Shown here one piece after another: positions 8,804-17,747 of a DNA stretch of 64,000 nt. The position numbers and the translations under genes are program-made. Numbering within the stretch: the first letter of the stretch is position 1; every line of letters starts with the position of its first letter. The DNA comes from Acidobacteriota bacterium (GTDB lineage Bacteria; Acidobacteriota; Terriglobia; Terriglobales; Acidobacteriaceae), in assembly GCA_018268895.1 (NCBI GenBank), contig JAFDVP010000001.1:1054001-1118000 (forward strand). Direction: 5' to 3'. The notes under the pieces are model-generated. The model ran no database searches. It worked only from the letters and a program-made list of their open reading frames with translations, and was not told the DNA's origin.

Positions 8804-10783
8804 TTAATTGGGCAACCGCTGATTGAAGGGGATACGCGGTCCAGCAACCTCGTTGGAGCGATGACGCACAATGTGCGGTGTAATCAGCAGGATCAGCTCG
8901 CTTGAATCGGTCTCCGCAGTCTTGTCGGCGGTAGCAGTCTGGAATCCTGGAAGCTCACCCAAACCGGGGATTCCACTGATTGCGGCTGATTCTGAGCGGC
9001 TCAGCGAACTCGCGATCAGCGTGGTTTCTCCATCGGCCACCGTAACGTCAGAGGTGTACTGCCGGTTGATGAGGATGGGAATGTTGTTGATGGCGGCTCC
9101 GCCCAGCGCTTGAATCTTCAGGTTGAGCTTCAGCTTTACCATGCCAGACCGCTGGACGGTTGGAGTAGCCTCCACCAGTAGGCCCAGGTCTTGGTATTGA
9201 ATCTGCGGAATCGTTACTGAGCCGGATGCTCCCAAGTATTGATTAAGCAGGCTCTGCGCGCTTACTCCATTGATCGTTGTGCCCGCAAGAGAAGAAGCGT
9301 TGCCTGAGATTCCGCTGGTGTAAGTTGCGGTGAGGATCGGATAGCGCATTCCTGATCGAAAGGTTCCATTCTGCCGATCGTCGACACGAAGCTGGATATT
9401 GTCCAGGGCGCGTGTGTCGCTGGAGTTCAGCGCAAGGTTGAGCTTTGTCGATGCGTTTGCCGTGACGCCTGTGGCCGTAAGCCCGCCGCCGAAGAAACCG
9501 AGCGTATTGCTTAACAATGTGCTTTGAACCAGGCCGGACGAAATAAGTGCCAGGGCAATGGTGATATCGCTGGCATTTGCCGGAATTAACCCCTGGCTGA
9601 TGGCCTGCTGCACCAGCGACTGGTTCGCCTGCACCAGCTTTCGGGCTTCGCTTTCAACGTTGTAAACACCTATCTGCTGAGGAAGCTGCGCGCCGATGTT
9701 GCGCTGCCGCGTGCGATCGACGGTATAGAGGCGCATATCCAGCAAGACCTCGGCGCCGCCCTCGACTAAATCCGCAAGAGTGAGGTTGACAGCGGTAAGC
9801 GTGTCCTCGGGAGCGCGCAAAGCCAGGCTTCCACTCCCCGCCTGGACTGTAGCCTGCTTGACGTCGAAGACGCTGCGAACCACATTCCCCAACTCGTTCA
9901 TCTGTTCGGTTGTGAAGCCCGGAACATAGATGGTCTCTACCAACTGGCGTTCGAGGCGCTGTCGGTTTTCAGTATTGTCGGTTGCGATCAGAATCGTGTG
10001 TGCATCCATTGGCACTGCAAATCCATTTGCCATTTGCAATAGGATTGCGGATGCCTGATCGTATGCCACGTCGTCGACATTGAACCGCAACGGTTTTACT
10101 TGGATGCTGTCATCAAAGACGGCACGGATGCCATAGCTTGCAAGAACCTCCGTCATCACCTGCTTTGAGTCTGCGGCAATCTGAAACGATCTTTTCCCCG
10201 GTTTCGGCTCGAGGGAGATGGGCCCTGCAATCGCCGAGGTCTTTGAGAAGAGAGCGGCATTGGTTTGGCCGCCCTGGATTTGAGGTTGAAACGAGGCTGA
10301 GACTGCCGCGGCATCGAGGTGTTGCGTAATGATCGGGTTCGTCGGATCAAGTCTCTGTGCTTCGGCTAACAGGCTTTGAGATCTGTCGGGATGACCGAGT
10401 AGGCGAGCCTTGCCTGCCTGTTGTACCAGTTCCGTCACACGATGCTCACGAGCCAGCGCTGCGGCCTGGACATAGTCTCCATTGGAGGGGTTGAGCGCTG
10501 AGGCCAGAGCAAATTGGGACTCTGCGCCAGCCAGATCGCCTCGATCGAGCAGACGGGCACCGGACAGGTAAGCATCGTCTGCCCGTTTTAATCGCCGGGG
10601 GTTTTCCTGCACGTCTTTTGAAGGTTGCGTCCCGGACCTCCCGGCAAGATCAACTGTCTGCCGGGCTGGGGGTGTTTGCGCAGGTTCCTGCGCATACACC
10701 ACAGCTAATACGCAGGCGGTCAACGCCACCGCAGTAAAAGAGCGGCGCAGCATCGCAGCGCGGTCTGGGAGGCGGGACATCAT
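8804..10783 (-). CDS. Secretin-type outer membrane channel protein (type II/IV pilus family)
   Basis: The predicted product is about 659 residues. A signal peptide (LRRSFTAVALTACVLAVVYA, cut before QEPAQ) is followed by a TPR-like stretch with alternating hydrophobic and Ala/Leu helices (LDRGDLAGAESQFALASALN and following). A secretin N-domain containing IRAVFDDSIQVKPLRF comes next, and then the C-terminal secretin barrel with IPGLGELPGFQ and SSELILLITPHIVR. Secretins form multimeric outer membrane pores for type II secretion or type IV pili. A lone secretin with an N-terminal TPR region is common in Acidobacteria. I chose ATG 10783 (a second ATG follows at once); neither has a clear ribosome binding site. 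It lies 28 bases after a Fis-like regulator gene and reads the same way. No gsp or pil partner is adjacent; a prepilin peptidase is at 41199. Confidence 0.85.
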   Translation of the reverse strand: MMSRLPDRAAMLRRSFTAVALTACVLAVVYAQEPAQTPPARQTVDLAGRSGTQPSKDVQENPRRLKRADDAYLSGARLLDRGDLAGAESQFALASALNPSNGDYVQAAALAREHRVTELVQQAGKARLLGHPDRSQSLLAEAQRLDPTNPIITQHLDAAAVSASFQPQIQGGQTNAALFSKTSAIAGPISLEPKPGKRSFQIAADSKQVMTEVLASYGIRAVFDDSIQVKPLRFNVDDVAYDQASAILLQMANGFAVPMDAHTILIATDNTENRQRLERQLVETIYVPGFTTEQMNELGNVVRSVFDVKQATVQAGSGSLALRAPEDTLTAVNLTLADLVEGGAEVLLDMRLYTVDRTRQRNIGAQLPQQIGVYNVESEARKLVQANQSLVQQAISQGLIPANASDITIALALISSGLVQSTLLSNTLGFFGGGLTATGVTANASTKLNLALNSSDTRALDNIQLRVDDRQNGTFRSGMRYPILTATYTSGISGNASSLAGTTINGVSAQSLLNQYLGASGSVTIPQIQYQDLGLLVEATPTVQRSGMVKLKLNLKIQALGGAAINNIPILINRQYTSDVTVADGETTLIASSLSRSESAAISGIPGLGELPGFQTATADKTAETDSSELILLITPHIVRHRSNEVAGPRIPFNQRLPN

Positions 10784-10811
10784 CGGCTGCTGATTAGACG
10801 GAATCCGAAGA

Positions 10812-11120
10812 TTAACGGCTTCCCAAAATTCCCCGGCTGATGCTCTCCACCCGCGGACGCTCGCTGGCCGGTGGCCGACGCATACCGTTACGGATCTGGG
10901 CGGTATCCATATCGAGTTCCGCAAGGGTGCGGCTCAGCGTATTGCGGTGCATACCGAGCTCTTCAGCGGCTTTGCACTGGTTGCCTTTGTGGTGCGCGAG
11001 GACTTCAAAGATGTAACGGCGCTTAAACTGCCGAACCGCATCTGCATAGAGAACACCGGCACTGTGCATCTGAATAACAAGACTGTCCAATTCGCGCTTC
11101 AAAGGTTTTACTCCTTGCAT
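10812..11120 (-). CDS. Fis-family helix-turn-helix DNA-binding protein
   Basis: This 102-residue protein is close to the length of Fis (98). The helix-turn-helix is at about residues 45-75: AHHKGNQCKAAEELGMHRNT then LSRTLAEL, matching the Fis/NtrC C-terminal HTH (GNQ, AA, LG, R-T-L). There is no AAA+ domain. The N-terminal half has helices with RRYIFEVL, as in Fis. It is probably a nucleoid-associated or local regulator. The secretin gene starts 28 bases downstream on the same strand, so the two may be cotranscribed. Its tail is rich in Arg and Pro. The targets are unknown. Confidence 0.85.
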   Translation of the reverse strand: MQGVKPLKRELDSLVIQMHSAGVLYADAVRQFKRRYIFEVLAHHKGNQCKAAEELGMHRNTLSRTLAELDMDTAQIRNGMRRPPASERPRVESISRGILGSR

Positions 11121-11154
11121 GTCGTCTTTTGTGCGACTCTCCTCAATTGTGACC

Positions 11155-11691
11155 CTAATGATGCAGCTTGATCCAATCGGATGCGTTGTGCTTGATCTGC
11201 GCGGTGCCGTTCAGAATGAGTTGCTCAAGGTCGTGAGGTACAACGAAGGATACCGCATGTGCCCCGGCAAGGAAATAGGGTGCCAGCCGGGAATTTTTAA
11301 CCCACTCGGTTCCCGGTAGAAATGCACTGATCGCCGTTAGGATGGCGACGCCGATCAGGCATCCGCGCAGGAAACCAAAGGCCGCCCCGCCCATCCGGTT
11401 GAAAAATCCGAGGCCAATGGCATGGGCTGTGGTGTGAATCAGGCGCCCTGCGATAGTGGCCGCAACCATGATTCCAATAGCAATGAGCAGAAAGGCAACG
11501 ACATCGGCTACGCCGGAGTTGGAGGTGAGACGCCCCAGGGATGGTGCCAGACGGCCATAGTTCCATGCCGCTACCAGGATTCCGGTGACCAGCCCTGCAA
11601 GGGAAAACAACTCCCTCACCAGTCCGCGTAGAAACGCCTGCACGGTGGAATACACAAGCGGAGTGAGCAGCAGCCAGTCGAATGCAGTCAT
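11155..11691 (-). CDS. cvpA: CvpA family membrane protein
   Basis: This 178-residue protein has four hydrophobic segments. It opens with a typical CvpA N-terminus (FDWLLLTPLVYSTVQAFLRG with LVRELFSLAG following) and has a second conserved block with FFNRMGGAAFGFLRGCLIGV at about 97-116. CvpA was named for colicin V production in E. coli, but its direct role is in envelope homeostasis and is not fully known. The purC gene ends eight bases upstream on the same strand, as cvpA and purine genes are also linked in E. coli, so the two are probably cotranscribed. Confidence 0.85.
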   Translation of the reverse strand: MTAFDWLLLTPLVYSTVQAFLRGLVRELFSLAGLVTGILVAAWNYGRLAPSLGRLTSNSGVADVVAFLLIAIGIMVAATIAGRLIHTTAHAIGLGFFNRMGGAAFGFLRGCLIGVAILTAISAFLPGTEWVKNSRLAPYFLAGAHAVSFVVPHDLEQLILNGTAQIKHNASDWIKLHH

Positions 11692-11699
11692 GGGGTGAC

Positions 11700-12596
11700 T
11701 TAGAGGGTTGAACGTCCGGTAATCAGCCTGTAGGCTTCAAGATACTTTTCGCGGGTGCGCCCAACGACGTCATCGGGCAGGCCTGGTGCGGGAGCCTGCT
11801 TATTCCAGCGGATAGACTCAAGGTAGTCGCGAACATACTGCTTGTCGAACGACGGTTGCGCTCCTCCGGGCGCATAGCCCTCTGCTGGCCAATAGCGCGA
11901 GGAATCCGGCGTAAGTACCTCGTCGGCCAGCACAATCTCTCCGTCGATCAGGCCAAACTCGAACTTGGTGTCGGCGAGAATCAGACCCCTGCTTTCGGCA
12001 TGGCGTGAAGCCCTGTCGAATATCTCCAGCGTCAGGTCGCGAAGCTTATTGGCATACTCTGCCCCAATCGTCTTCACGACGGTATCGAAGGAGATATTTT
12101 CGTCGTGCCCGCCAGTGTTGATCTTTGCAGCCGGAGTGAAAACCGGCTCTGGGAGGCGATCAGATTCGCGCAGACCTGTGGGTAGCTTGATACCGCAGAT
12201 TGCTCCAGTGGCCTGATAGTCCTTCCATCCAGAACCGGAGACATACGCCCGTGCGACACACTCCACCGGAAACATCTCGGCCCTGCGCACGATCATACTG
12301 CGGCCTGCAAGCTGGTCGATGAAGGGCTGGAGCGGTGCAGGGAACTCAGCGGGCTCCGCCGTCAGAACGTGGTTTTTTACGGTGCCCTTCAGAAAGTCAA
12401 ACCAGAAGAGAGAGAGCTGGGTGAGAATTCGTCCCTTGTCGGGAACGCCTGTGCCAAGCACGTGGTCGAAGGCAGAGATGCGATCTGTGGCAACGAAGAG
12501 GAGTTCCTTGTCGCTGAGCGAATAGATATCGCGGACCTTACCGCGTGCCATGAGCGTAAGAGGGCCTAGTTCAGTCTGAATGAGAGCTTTATGCAT
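11700..12596 (-). CDS. purC: Phosphoribosylaminoimidazole-succinocarboxamide synthase (SAICAR synthetase)
   Basis: This 298-residue enzyme joins CAIR and aspartate, using ATP, in de novo purine synthesis. Diagnostic blocks are ARGKVRDIYSL near 18, ATDRISAFDHVL near 36, VECVARAYVSGSGWKDY near 110 (the family signature VExIxRxYxxGS region), and LADTKFEFGL near 207. The length is that of the eukaryote-like or long bacterial form, with a C-terminal SSRYWPAEGY block. The ATG at 12596 gives a full-length N-terminus. It precedes cvpA by eight bases. Confidence 0.95.
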   Translation of the reverse strand: MHKALIQTELGPLTLMARGKVRDIYSLSDKELLFVATDRISAFDHVLGTGVPDKGRILTQLSLFWFDFLKGTVKNHVLTAEPAEFPAPLQPFIDQLAGRSMIVRRAEMFPVECVARAYVSGSGWKDYQATGAICGIKLPTGLRESDRLPEPVFTPAAKINTGGHDENISFDTVVKTIGAEYANKLRDLTLEIFDRASRHAESRGLILADTKFEFGLIDGEIVLADEVLTPDSSRYWPAEGYAPGGAQPSFDKQYVRDYLESIRWNKQAPAPGLPDDVVGRTREKYLEAYRLITGRSTL

Positions 12597-12647
12597 TACT
12601 CAATGACGGTATCATCTTCAGCGTTCGATCTGCTGGGAATGACTGCC

Positions 12648-13277
12648 TTAAGATAGTGGCAGGGTTAGATCGATCGCATCATGCCCATCCCGATGTGCTG
12701 GGCAATGGACGTAGACCAGTTTTTTGGATGGATCGAGAGTTACGGTAGCGGCCTTTGAGTCGCACTGTTCATCGCTGAAGGAACTGCGCTGCACCATGCG
12801 TCGAAGGAACGGTACAAGCGTTGGACGGTAGAAGATTCCCAGGTCGATACCCGGATGGCCAGCCACGCTTACATCCCAGGGAGTTCGTTCCACGACGTAG
12901 TTGCTGCCAATGGAGCGTATATCCGGGGGGCCGGTGTAAAAGATACCCGTAAGCGGAAACAAAAAGGTCGACCCGAAGATGGGCACCAACAAGATCATCG
13001 CGCTGATCGAAGTGAGCCAACGCGGCCGCATCAAGCTAAAGCGAACCAGGATCATCTCATATCCCACAACGGCGGCCCAGCATATGAGCGTATCGATGTG
13101 GGGTGACATCGTCAGCCAGCGGGTTGCCACAAAGATCAGGCGGATTGCCACGACCACTGCGGCTGAACCCAGGACGATCCGTTCCGCCGGCAGCGGTATT
13201 TTTTGCCAGAAGAAGCGGAGAGCCAGGATCGCGGCGGTCAAGATGAGAAGCAATCCGATGGTCGGTCCGAAGTACAT
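12648..13277 (-). CDS. Multi-pass membrane protein of unknown function
   Basis: This 209-residue protein has four likely membrane segments in its first half (about 4-21, 33-52, 60-78 and 88-112). A soluble C-terminal domain of about 95 residues follows, with YVVERTPWDVSVAGHPGIDL near 130 and a C-terminal KLVYVHCPAH. I do not recognise a family. It lies 51 bases upstream of purC and 61 bases downstream of smc, all leftward, so it may be in the same transcript. It is likely an inner membrane protein with an extracytoplasmic domain. Confidence 0.7.
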   Translation of the reverse strand: MYFGPTIGLLLILTAAILALRFFWQKIPLPAERIVLGSAAVVVAIRLIFVATRWLTMSPHIDTLICWAAVVGYEMILVRFSLMRPRWLTSISAMILLVPIFGSTFLFPLTGIFYTGPPDIRSIGSNYVVERTPWDVSVAGHPGIDLGIFYRPTLVPFLRRMVQRSSFSDEQCDSKAATVTLDPSKKLVYVHCPAHRDGHDAIDLTLPLS

Positions 13278-13338
13278 GCTTGCTTAGCTTAGCTCAGAGA
13301 GCGAAGCCCAGAGCATCTTTGCCCTGGCCTGTTCGATT

Positions 13339-16300
13339 TCAAGCAACAGCGCGCCGTGCAGCCGAATCGTCGCGACGGTTCAGATTGACACTGACAATCT
13401 TCGATACGCCTGGCTCCTGCATGGTGACGCCGTAGATGACGTCCGCCTGGGCCATGGTCCGCTTGCTGTGCGTAATGACTACAAACTGCGTCGTGGCACT
13501 CATGTCCGCGATCAGCTTGGCGAAGCGGCCCACGTTGGTCTCGTCCAGCGGAGCGTCGACCTCGTCGAGGATGCAGAACGGCGCGGGCTGGAACTGGAAG
13601 ATGCCGACCAGGAGGGAGAGAGCGGTGAGCGCCTTTTCTCCACCAGATAGCAGAAGGATGTTCTGTAGCTTCTTCCCCGGAGGCGACGCAATGATGTCGA
13701 TTCCGCTTTCGGCTGAGTTCTCGGCGTCGGTGAGCTTCATCAGGGCTTGGCCGCCGCCGAATAACTTGGTAAATGTCACCGAGAAGTTCTCGTTGATGAC
13801 CTTGAAGGCCTCATCGAACTTCTGATGTGATATCTCATCAATCTCCTTGATGGAGGCCTGCGTATTCTCGATCGAGTCGAGTAGGTCCTTGCGTTGTGTC
13901 TCGAGGAAGCCGTGACGCTGGCTGGTCTCGTTGTACTCCTCGAGCGCCATCATGTTGACCGGCCCCATGGCCTCGAGCTTCTGTTTGAGGGCGCGGGACT
14001 CCTCCTCCTCGCTGTGCAGGGCGTCGCCTTCGATGCGCTCGATGGTTTCGTCCTCGCGCAGAGTGATCGCCTCGACCGCAAGGTCGTTGAGGCAGGTCGC
14101 GTCGATGTGCTCGATGTCGGAGGCAAGCTTTGCCGCGCGCGCAGTGAGTTCTGCACGCTGCTCCCGCAGCGCCTCGGTCTCGTGACGGAGCGTGCGCAGG
14201 CGCTGATCCAGCGTTGTCAGCGCGGTGCGGAGTTCGGCCGCCTCCGCAGTCAGGCGAGCTCCCTCGGCAACTGCCGTTGCGCGTGCCTCGGTCAGTTCGC
14301 CATGCTGCACGGCAAGTGTGGAGGTCTCCTCTTCGCGGCGCAACTTCTCGCCGCTTGATGAGGTGAGTTGCTGTTCCAGTTGCTGAATGCGCTGGCTTTG
14401 TCCCTGATAGAGGCGGCTGGTCTGGTCGAAGTTCGACTGCGCATTGCGGCGACGCTCCTCCAGTCCGGCAAGCGAGGCGGAGGCCTCTGACGCTGCTTGC
14501 TGAAGCTGCTCGCGGCGGCTGCGCAACTCATCCAGATGGCCCTGCAACTCAACGAGCGTAGCTTCCAGGCCTGCTCGTTCTGCTTCGAGCGTATCGGCCT
14601 CCTGCTGTTTGCGGGCGATCAGCTCCGTTTTCTGGTTGCGCGCATCTCGGTTACGCTCCGTTGCAAGCGACCACTCCTGCAGGCGGCGCTCGATGCGGGC
14701 CGTCTCCGACTCCATCTGCCGCAGGGCCGCACCGGAGTTTGCTGACTCGCGCTCGGCATCGCGGCGCTCGATCGTCTGGCTCTCGATTGCCGCGTTCAAC
14801 TCGCTGATCTGGCGCGACAGGTCGGCGGTAGCGATATCGGTCTGTGCAAGCTCCCGCTCAGCCTGATCGATCTTCTGCTGCACCTCGCTCAGTTCACGCT
14901 TCAGCGCCAGCGGACCCTGCGCGCGGGGGCGTCCTCCGGTGACGGTGACATTGTGGAAGGTTTCTCCCGTGGGCGAGAGGAAGAATGCGTGAGGATTCGA
15001 GAGCGCGAGCGATCGTGCCGTGTACGAATCAGGGGCGACAAAGCCTTCGCGCAGCTTGGGCAGAATCACCTCCAGCGATTTTCCGAAGCCGTCGAGCACG
15101 CGCACGCAGTCGCGGAGCGCCACAACGCCCTCGATGTTCTGGGTATTGGAAACGGCTTCGCTCGTCATTCCTTCGGCAAAGGAGAAGTTCGCCTGTGCAT
15201 CGTTCGGATGGACCAGGAAGGTCGCCCGTCCAGCCACGTCCGTCTGAAGCAGGTGCATCCCGGCGTCGGCCGCGTCCCAGCTCTTGACGACGACGTAGTT
15301 CAGCTCGTCGCGCAGGAACTCGTCGACGACGCTCTCATACTTCCCGTCAACTTCAAGGAAATCGGCGAGCGTACCGACCGGAGCCATCGTTCCAGTCTTT
15401 GCAGCGGCGCTTGACTTGAAGATATTGCGAACCGTCTCGGTCGAGTAGCTGTGGTCGCGGATCAGACCCTCGAGCGAAGTGCGCCGTCCGTTGAGCGTGG
15501 CGACCTCGCCGCGCAACTGGTCGCCGCGACGCTTACTCTCGTTCTCCTCTTTGCGGCGAGCGTCAATCTGTAGGCGGCGGTCTGCAATCTCTGCTTCGAG
15601 TCTCTTCAGGCGCTCAGTGACAGACTCGAATGTGAGCTTGACCTGTCCGCGCTGCAGGCCCAGCGTCTCCAGCTCCTGTCGCGCAATGTCGGACTCGCCG
15701 GCCAACCGCTGCGATTCCTGCTCCAGCCCGGCGAGTGAGGCTTCTGCCTGGGCCATCTCATTGCGCGTCTGCGAGGCGCGCTGCACAAGCTGGAGCGTCT
15801 GGCGGCGGTTCTGCTCCGCCTGTTGCTCGGCTGTCTGCAGAGCGCGTACCGCCTCCTGCGCCTGTTGTTGCTGTTGTTGCGCGGCTGCCCGCGAACCTGT
15901 TGCTTCGGACGTCGCATTCTCGAGGAAGCTGCGGTGTTGCTCGAGCTCACCGGCAAGAGAGGTAAGCTGTTCGCGGGCCTGGGCCAGCTCGTCCGCTCCC
16001 GAAGCAAGCCGCTCGGTCAGCTCGGCGATACGGTCGGCGTTCGACGCCGTACGCGCAGCAATGCGCTCCAGCTCAACGGCCGACTGATTGGCCCGCGACC
16101 CGGCCTCGCGGATGTGCTGATCGAGAGCGTATCCGCGATTGATGCCTTCGGTGTGTTCCGCATCCATCTGCTCGATGTTTGCGGCCTGCGCATCGATCTG
16201 GGTCGCCAGCGACGCGATCTTCTCGGCCGTTGCGGCTTGGTCGCTGTCGAGCTGCGTCATGCGGCTGGCGAGTACAACGCGCAGCCGTGTCCGCAGCTCA

Positions 16301-17238
16301 TCGCGCAGTGCTCCGTAACGCTCGGCCTTGGCGGCCTGGCGCTTCAGGGTGGCCATCTGGCGCGTGACCTCTTCAAAGATATCGTTCACGCGCGCAAGGT
16401 TCTGCTTGGCGGCCTCGAGGCGTAGCTCGGCCAGACGCTTTTTTGTCTTGAAGCGGGTGATGCCAGCGGCCTCTTCAATGATGCTGCGGCGGTCCAATGG
16501 CTTCGAGCTGAGCAACTGCCCGATGCGCTCCTGCCCGATGATGGCGTAGGACTCGCCGCCAAGGCCGGTCCCCATAAAGATGTCCTGGATATCGCGCAGA
16601 CGGCAGATCTTGCCGTTCAGCAGATACTCCGAGTCGCCGGAGCGGAAGAGGCGGCGCGTGATCGTAAGCTCACCGGCGCGAACGGGAGCACGGTTGAACT
16701 TGCGACGGCGTATCTTCAAAACCACATTGCCGGGAACAGCCTCTCCCTCGGCAGTTACGCCAGTTGTGGCGCTAGCTTCGGCCGCAGGAGCTTCACCTTC
16801 GATTACCGTGCCCGGCTGCGCCTCGGCGACGGCATCTTCGGTCTCTTCGGCACGCAGACGGCGAAGCTGGGCTTCGTCCCAGTCGGTGACGCTGGCATGC
16901 TCGGCGGGGTGCTCATCGGCAATGACAACTTCGGGACCTTCGGGAGAGAGTGCGGCGCCGTCGTAAACCTCCGGGTCGACGAGGGTCAAGGAGACCTCAG
17001 CCATGCCGGTTGGCTTGCGGTCGCGTGTGCCGGCAAAGATGACGTCCTCCATCTTTACGCCACGCAGGCTCTTGGCCGACTGCTCACCGAGTACCCAGGT
17101 GATAGCGTCGGAGATGTTCGACTTGCCGCAGCCGTTGGGGCCGACGATGGCTGCGATGCCTTCGCCGCTGAGCTGGACCTCTGTGCGGTCGCAGAAGGAC
17201 TTGAATCCGAGAATCTGGACTTTCTTGAGCTTGAGCAA
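13339..17238 (-). CDS. smc: SMC chromosome segregation ATPase with an extra head-domain insert
   Basis: This 1299-residue SMC has a Walker A GPNGCGKS at about residue 34 and ends with the signature LLSGGEKALTAL and Walker B FCILDEVDAPLDETN. Between are two long coiled coils rich in Ala, Glu, Gln and Arg, and a hinge near 525-650. It compacts and segregates chromosomes with ScpA and ScpB. Unusually, about 85-95 residues of acidic, low-complexity sequence (AEE, EGEAPAAEA, PGNVV) are inserted at about 90-188, between the first head strands and the conserved ITRRLFRSGDSEY block. I chose TTG 17238 because AGAGGTG lies five bases upstream; GTG 17247 and TTG 17253 are in frame as alternatives. The head motif reads IIGQERI where most SMCs have GQGRI. 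Confidence 0.95.
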   Translation of the reverse strand: MLKLKKVQILGFKSFCDRTEVQLSGEGIAAIVGPNGCGKSNISDAITWVLGEQSAKSLRGVKMEDVIFAGTRDRKPTGMAEVSLTLVDPEVYDGAALSPEGPEVVIADEHPAEHASVTDWDEAQLRRLRAEETEDAVAEAQPGTVIEGEAPAAEASATTGVTAEGEAVPGNVVLKIRRRKFNRAPVRAGELTITRRLFRSGDSEYLLNGKICRLRDIQDIFMGTGLGGESYAIIGQERIGQLLSSKPLDRRSIIEEAAGITRFKTKKRLAELRLEAAKQNLARVNDIFEEVTRQMATLKRQAAKAERYGALRDELRTRLRVVLASRMTQLDSDQAATAEKIASLATQIDAQAANIEQMDAEHTEGINRGYALDQHIREAGSRANQSAVELERIAARTASNADRIAELTERLASGADELAQAREQLTSLAGELEQHRSFLENATSEATGSRAAAQQQQQQAQEAVRALQTAEQQAEQNRRQTLQLVQRASQTRNEMAQAEASLAGLEQESQRLAGESDIARQELETLGLQRGQVKLTFESVTERLKRLEAEIADRRLQIDARRKEENESKRRGDQLRGEVATLNGRRTSLEGLIRDHSYSTETVRNIFKSSAAAKTGTMAPVGTLADFLEVDGKYESVVDEFLRDELNYVVVKSWDAADAGMHLLQTDVAGRATFLVHPNDAQANFSFAEGMTSEAVSNTQNIEGVVALRDCVRVLDGFGKSLEVILPKLREGFVAPDSYTARSLALSNPHAFFLSPTGETFHNVTVTGGRPRAQGPLALKRELSEVQQKIDQAERELAQTDIATADLSRQISELNAAIESQTIERRDAERESANSGAALRQMESETARIERRLQEWSLATERNRDARNQKTELIARKQQEADTLEAERAGLEATLVELQGHLDELRSRREQLQQAASEASASLAGLEERRRNAQSNFDQTSRLYQGQSQRIQQLEQQLTSSSGEKLRREEETSTLAVQHGELTEARATAVAEGARLTAEAAELRTALTTLDQRLRTLRHETEALREQRAELTARAAKLASDIEHIDATCLNDLAVEAITLREDETIERIEGDALHSEEEESRALKQKLEAMGPVNMMALEEYNETSQRHGFLETQRKDLLDSIENTQASIKEIDEISHQKFDEAFKVINENFSVTFTKLFGGGQALMKLTDAENSAESGIDIIASPPGKKLQNILLLSGGEKALTALSLLVGIFQFQPAPFCILDEVDAPLDETNVGRFAKLIADMSATTQFVVITHSKRTMAQADVIYGVTMQEPGVSKIVSVNLNRRDDSAARRAVA

Positions 17239-17747
17239 GTTCACACCTCTCAACCGTGCGGCGCTCCAGGGAGGGAGGCACGGTCATTAAGACTGACCTA
17301 ACTGTAGCCGCGTCCGGGGCTGGAATCAACGGGAACAACACTACAGATTGTGGATAAGCAGGCAGTAATACTACGAATGGGTATGATAAGCGGTATCATC
17401 CCTGGAATCAACGAAAACGCGGCAAGCCACAGCACAGATTGGGAGGCAATTCAGCATCACTGAAGCCCAGCACGGCTCTGGTGAATTTACAGACTCGATT
17501 TTACGTCGATATCCGGCGCGAAATTGCCGCAAGTCATTGCATGCTTGCCACAAGAGCAACGAGGTTCATATAATCCGCATCATCATGCCATGGAGCCCTT
17601 CGTTATGCAGTTCAATCGCTCGCCTCAGGGTGCAGGTGTTGCGAAAAGAGCTGCTGAATGGCGCAACTATGATGTGATACATCTTTCTGACCCCGGATTC
17701 ACCGGAAGGCAGAGTTCAAGAAGAGAGATTTAACTGAGGAGCGTGGA
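17239..17747. other. Intergenic region between smc and the TPR gene
   Basis: This 509-base gap separates two divergent genes and has lower GC than its flanks. No coding frame looks real. It contains an inverted repeat ATGATA-agcgg-TATCAT at 17383-17399 that could be an operator. GAGGAG at about 17734-17739 is the ribosome binding site of the following gene. Both divergent promoters must lie here, but I cannot place them. Confidence 0.5.
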
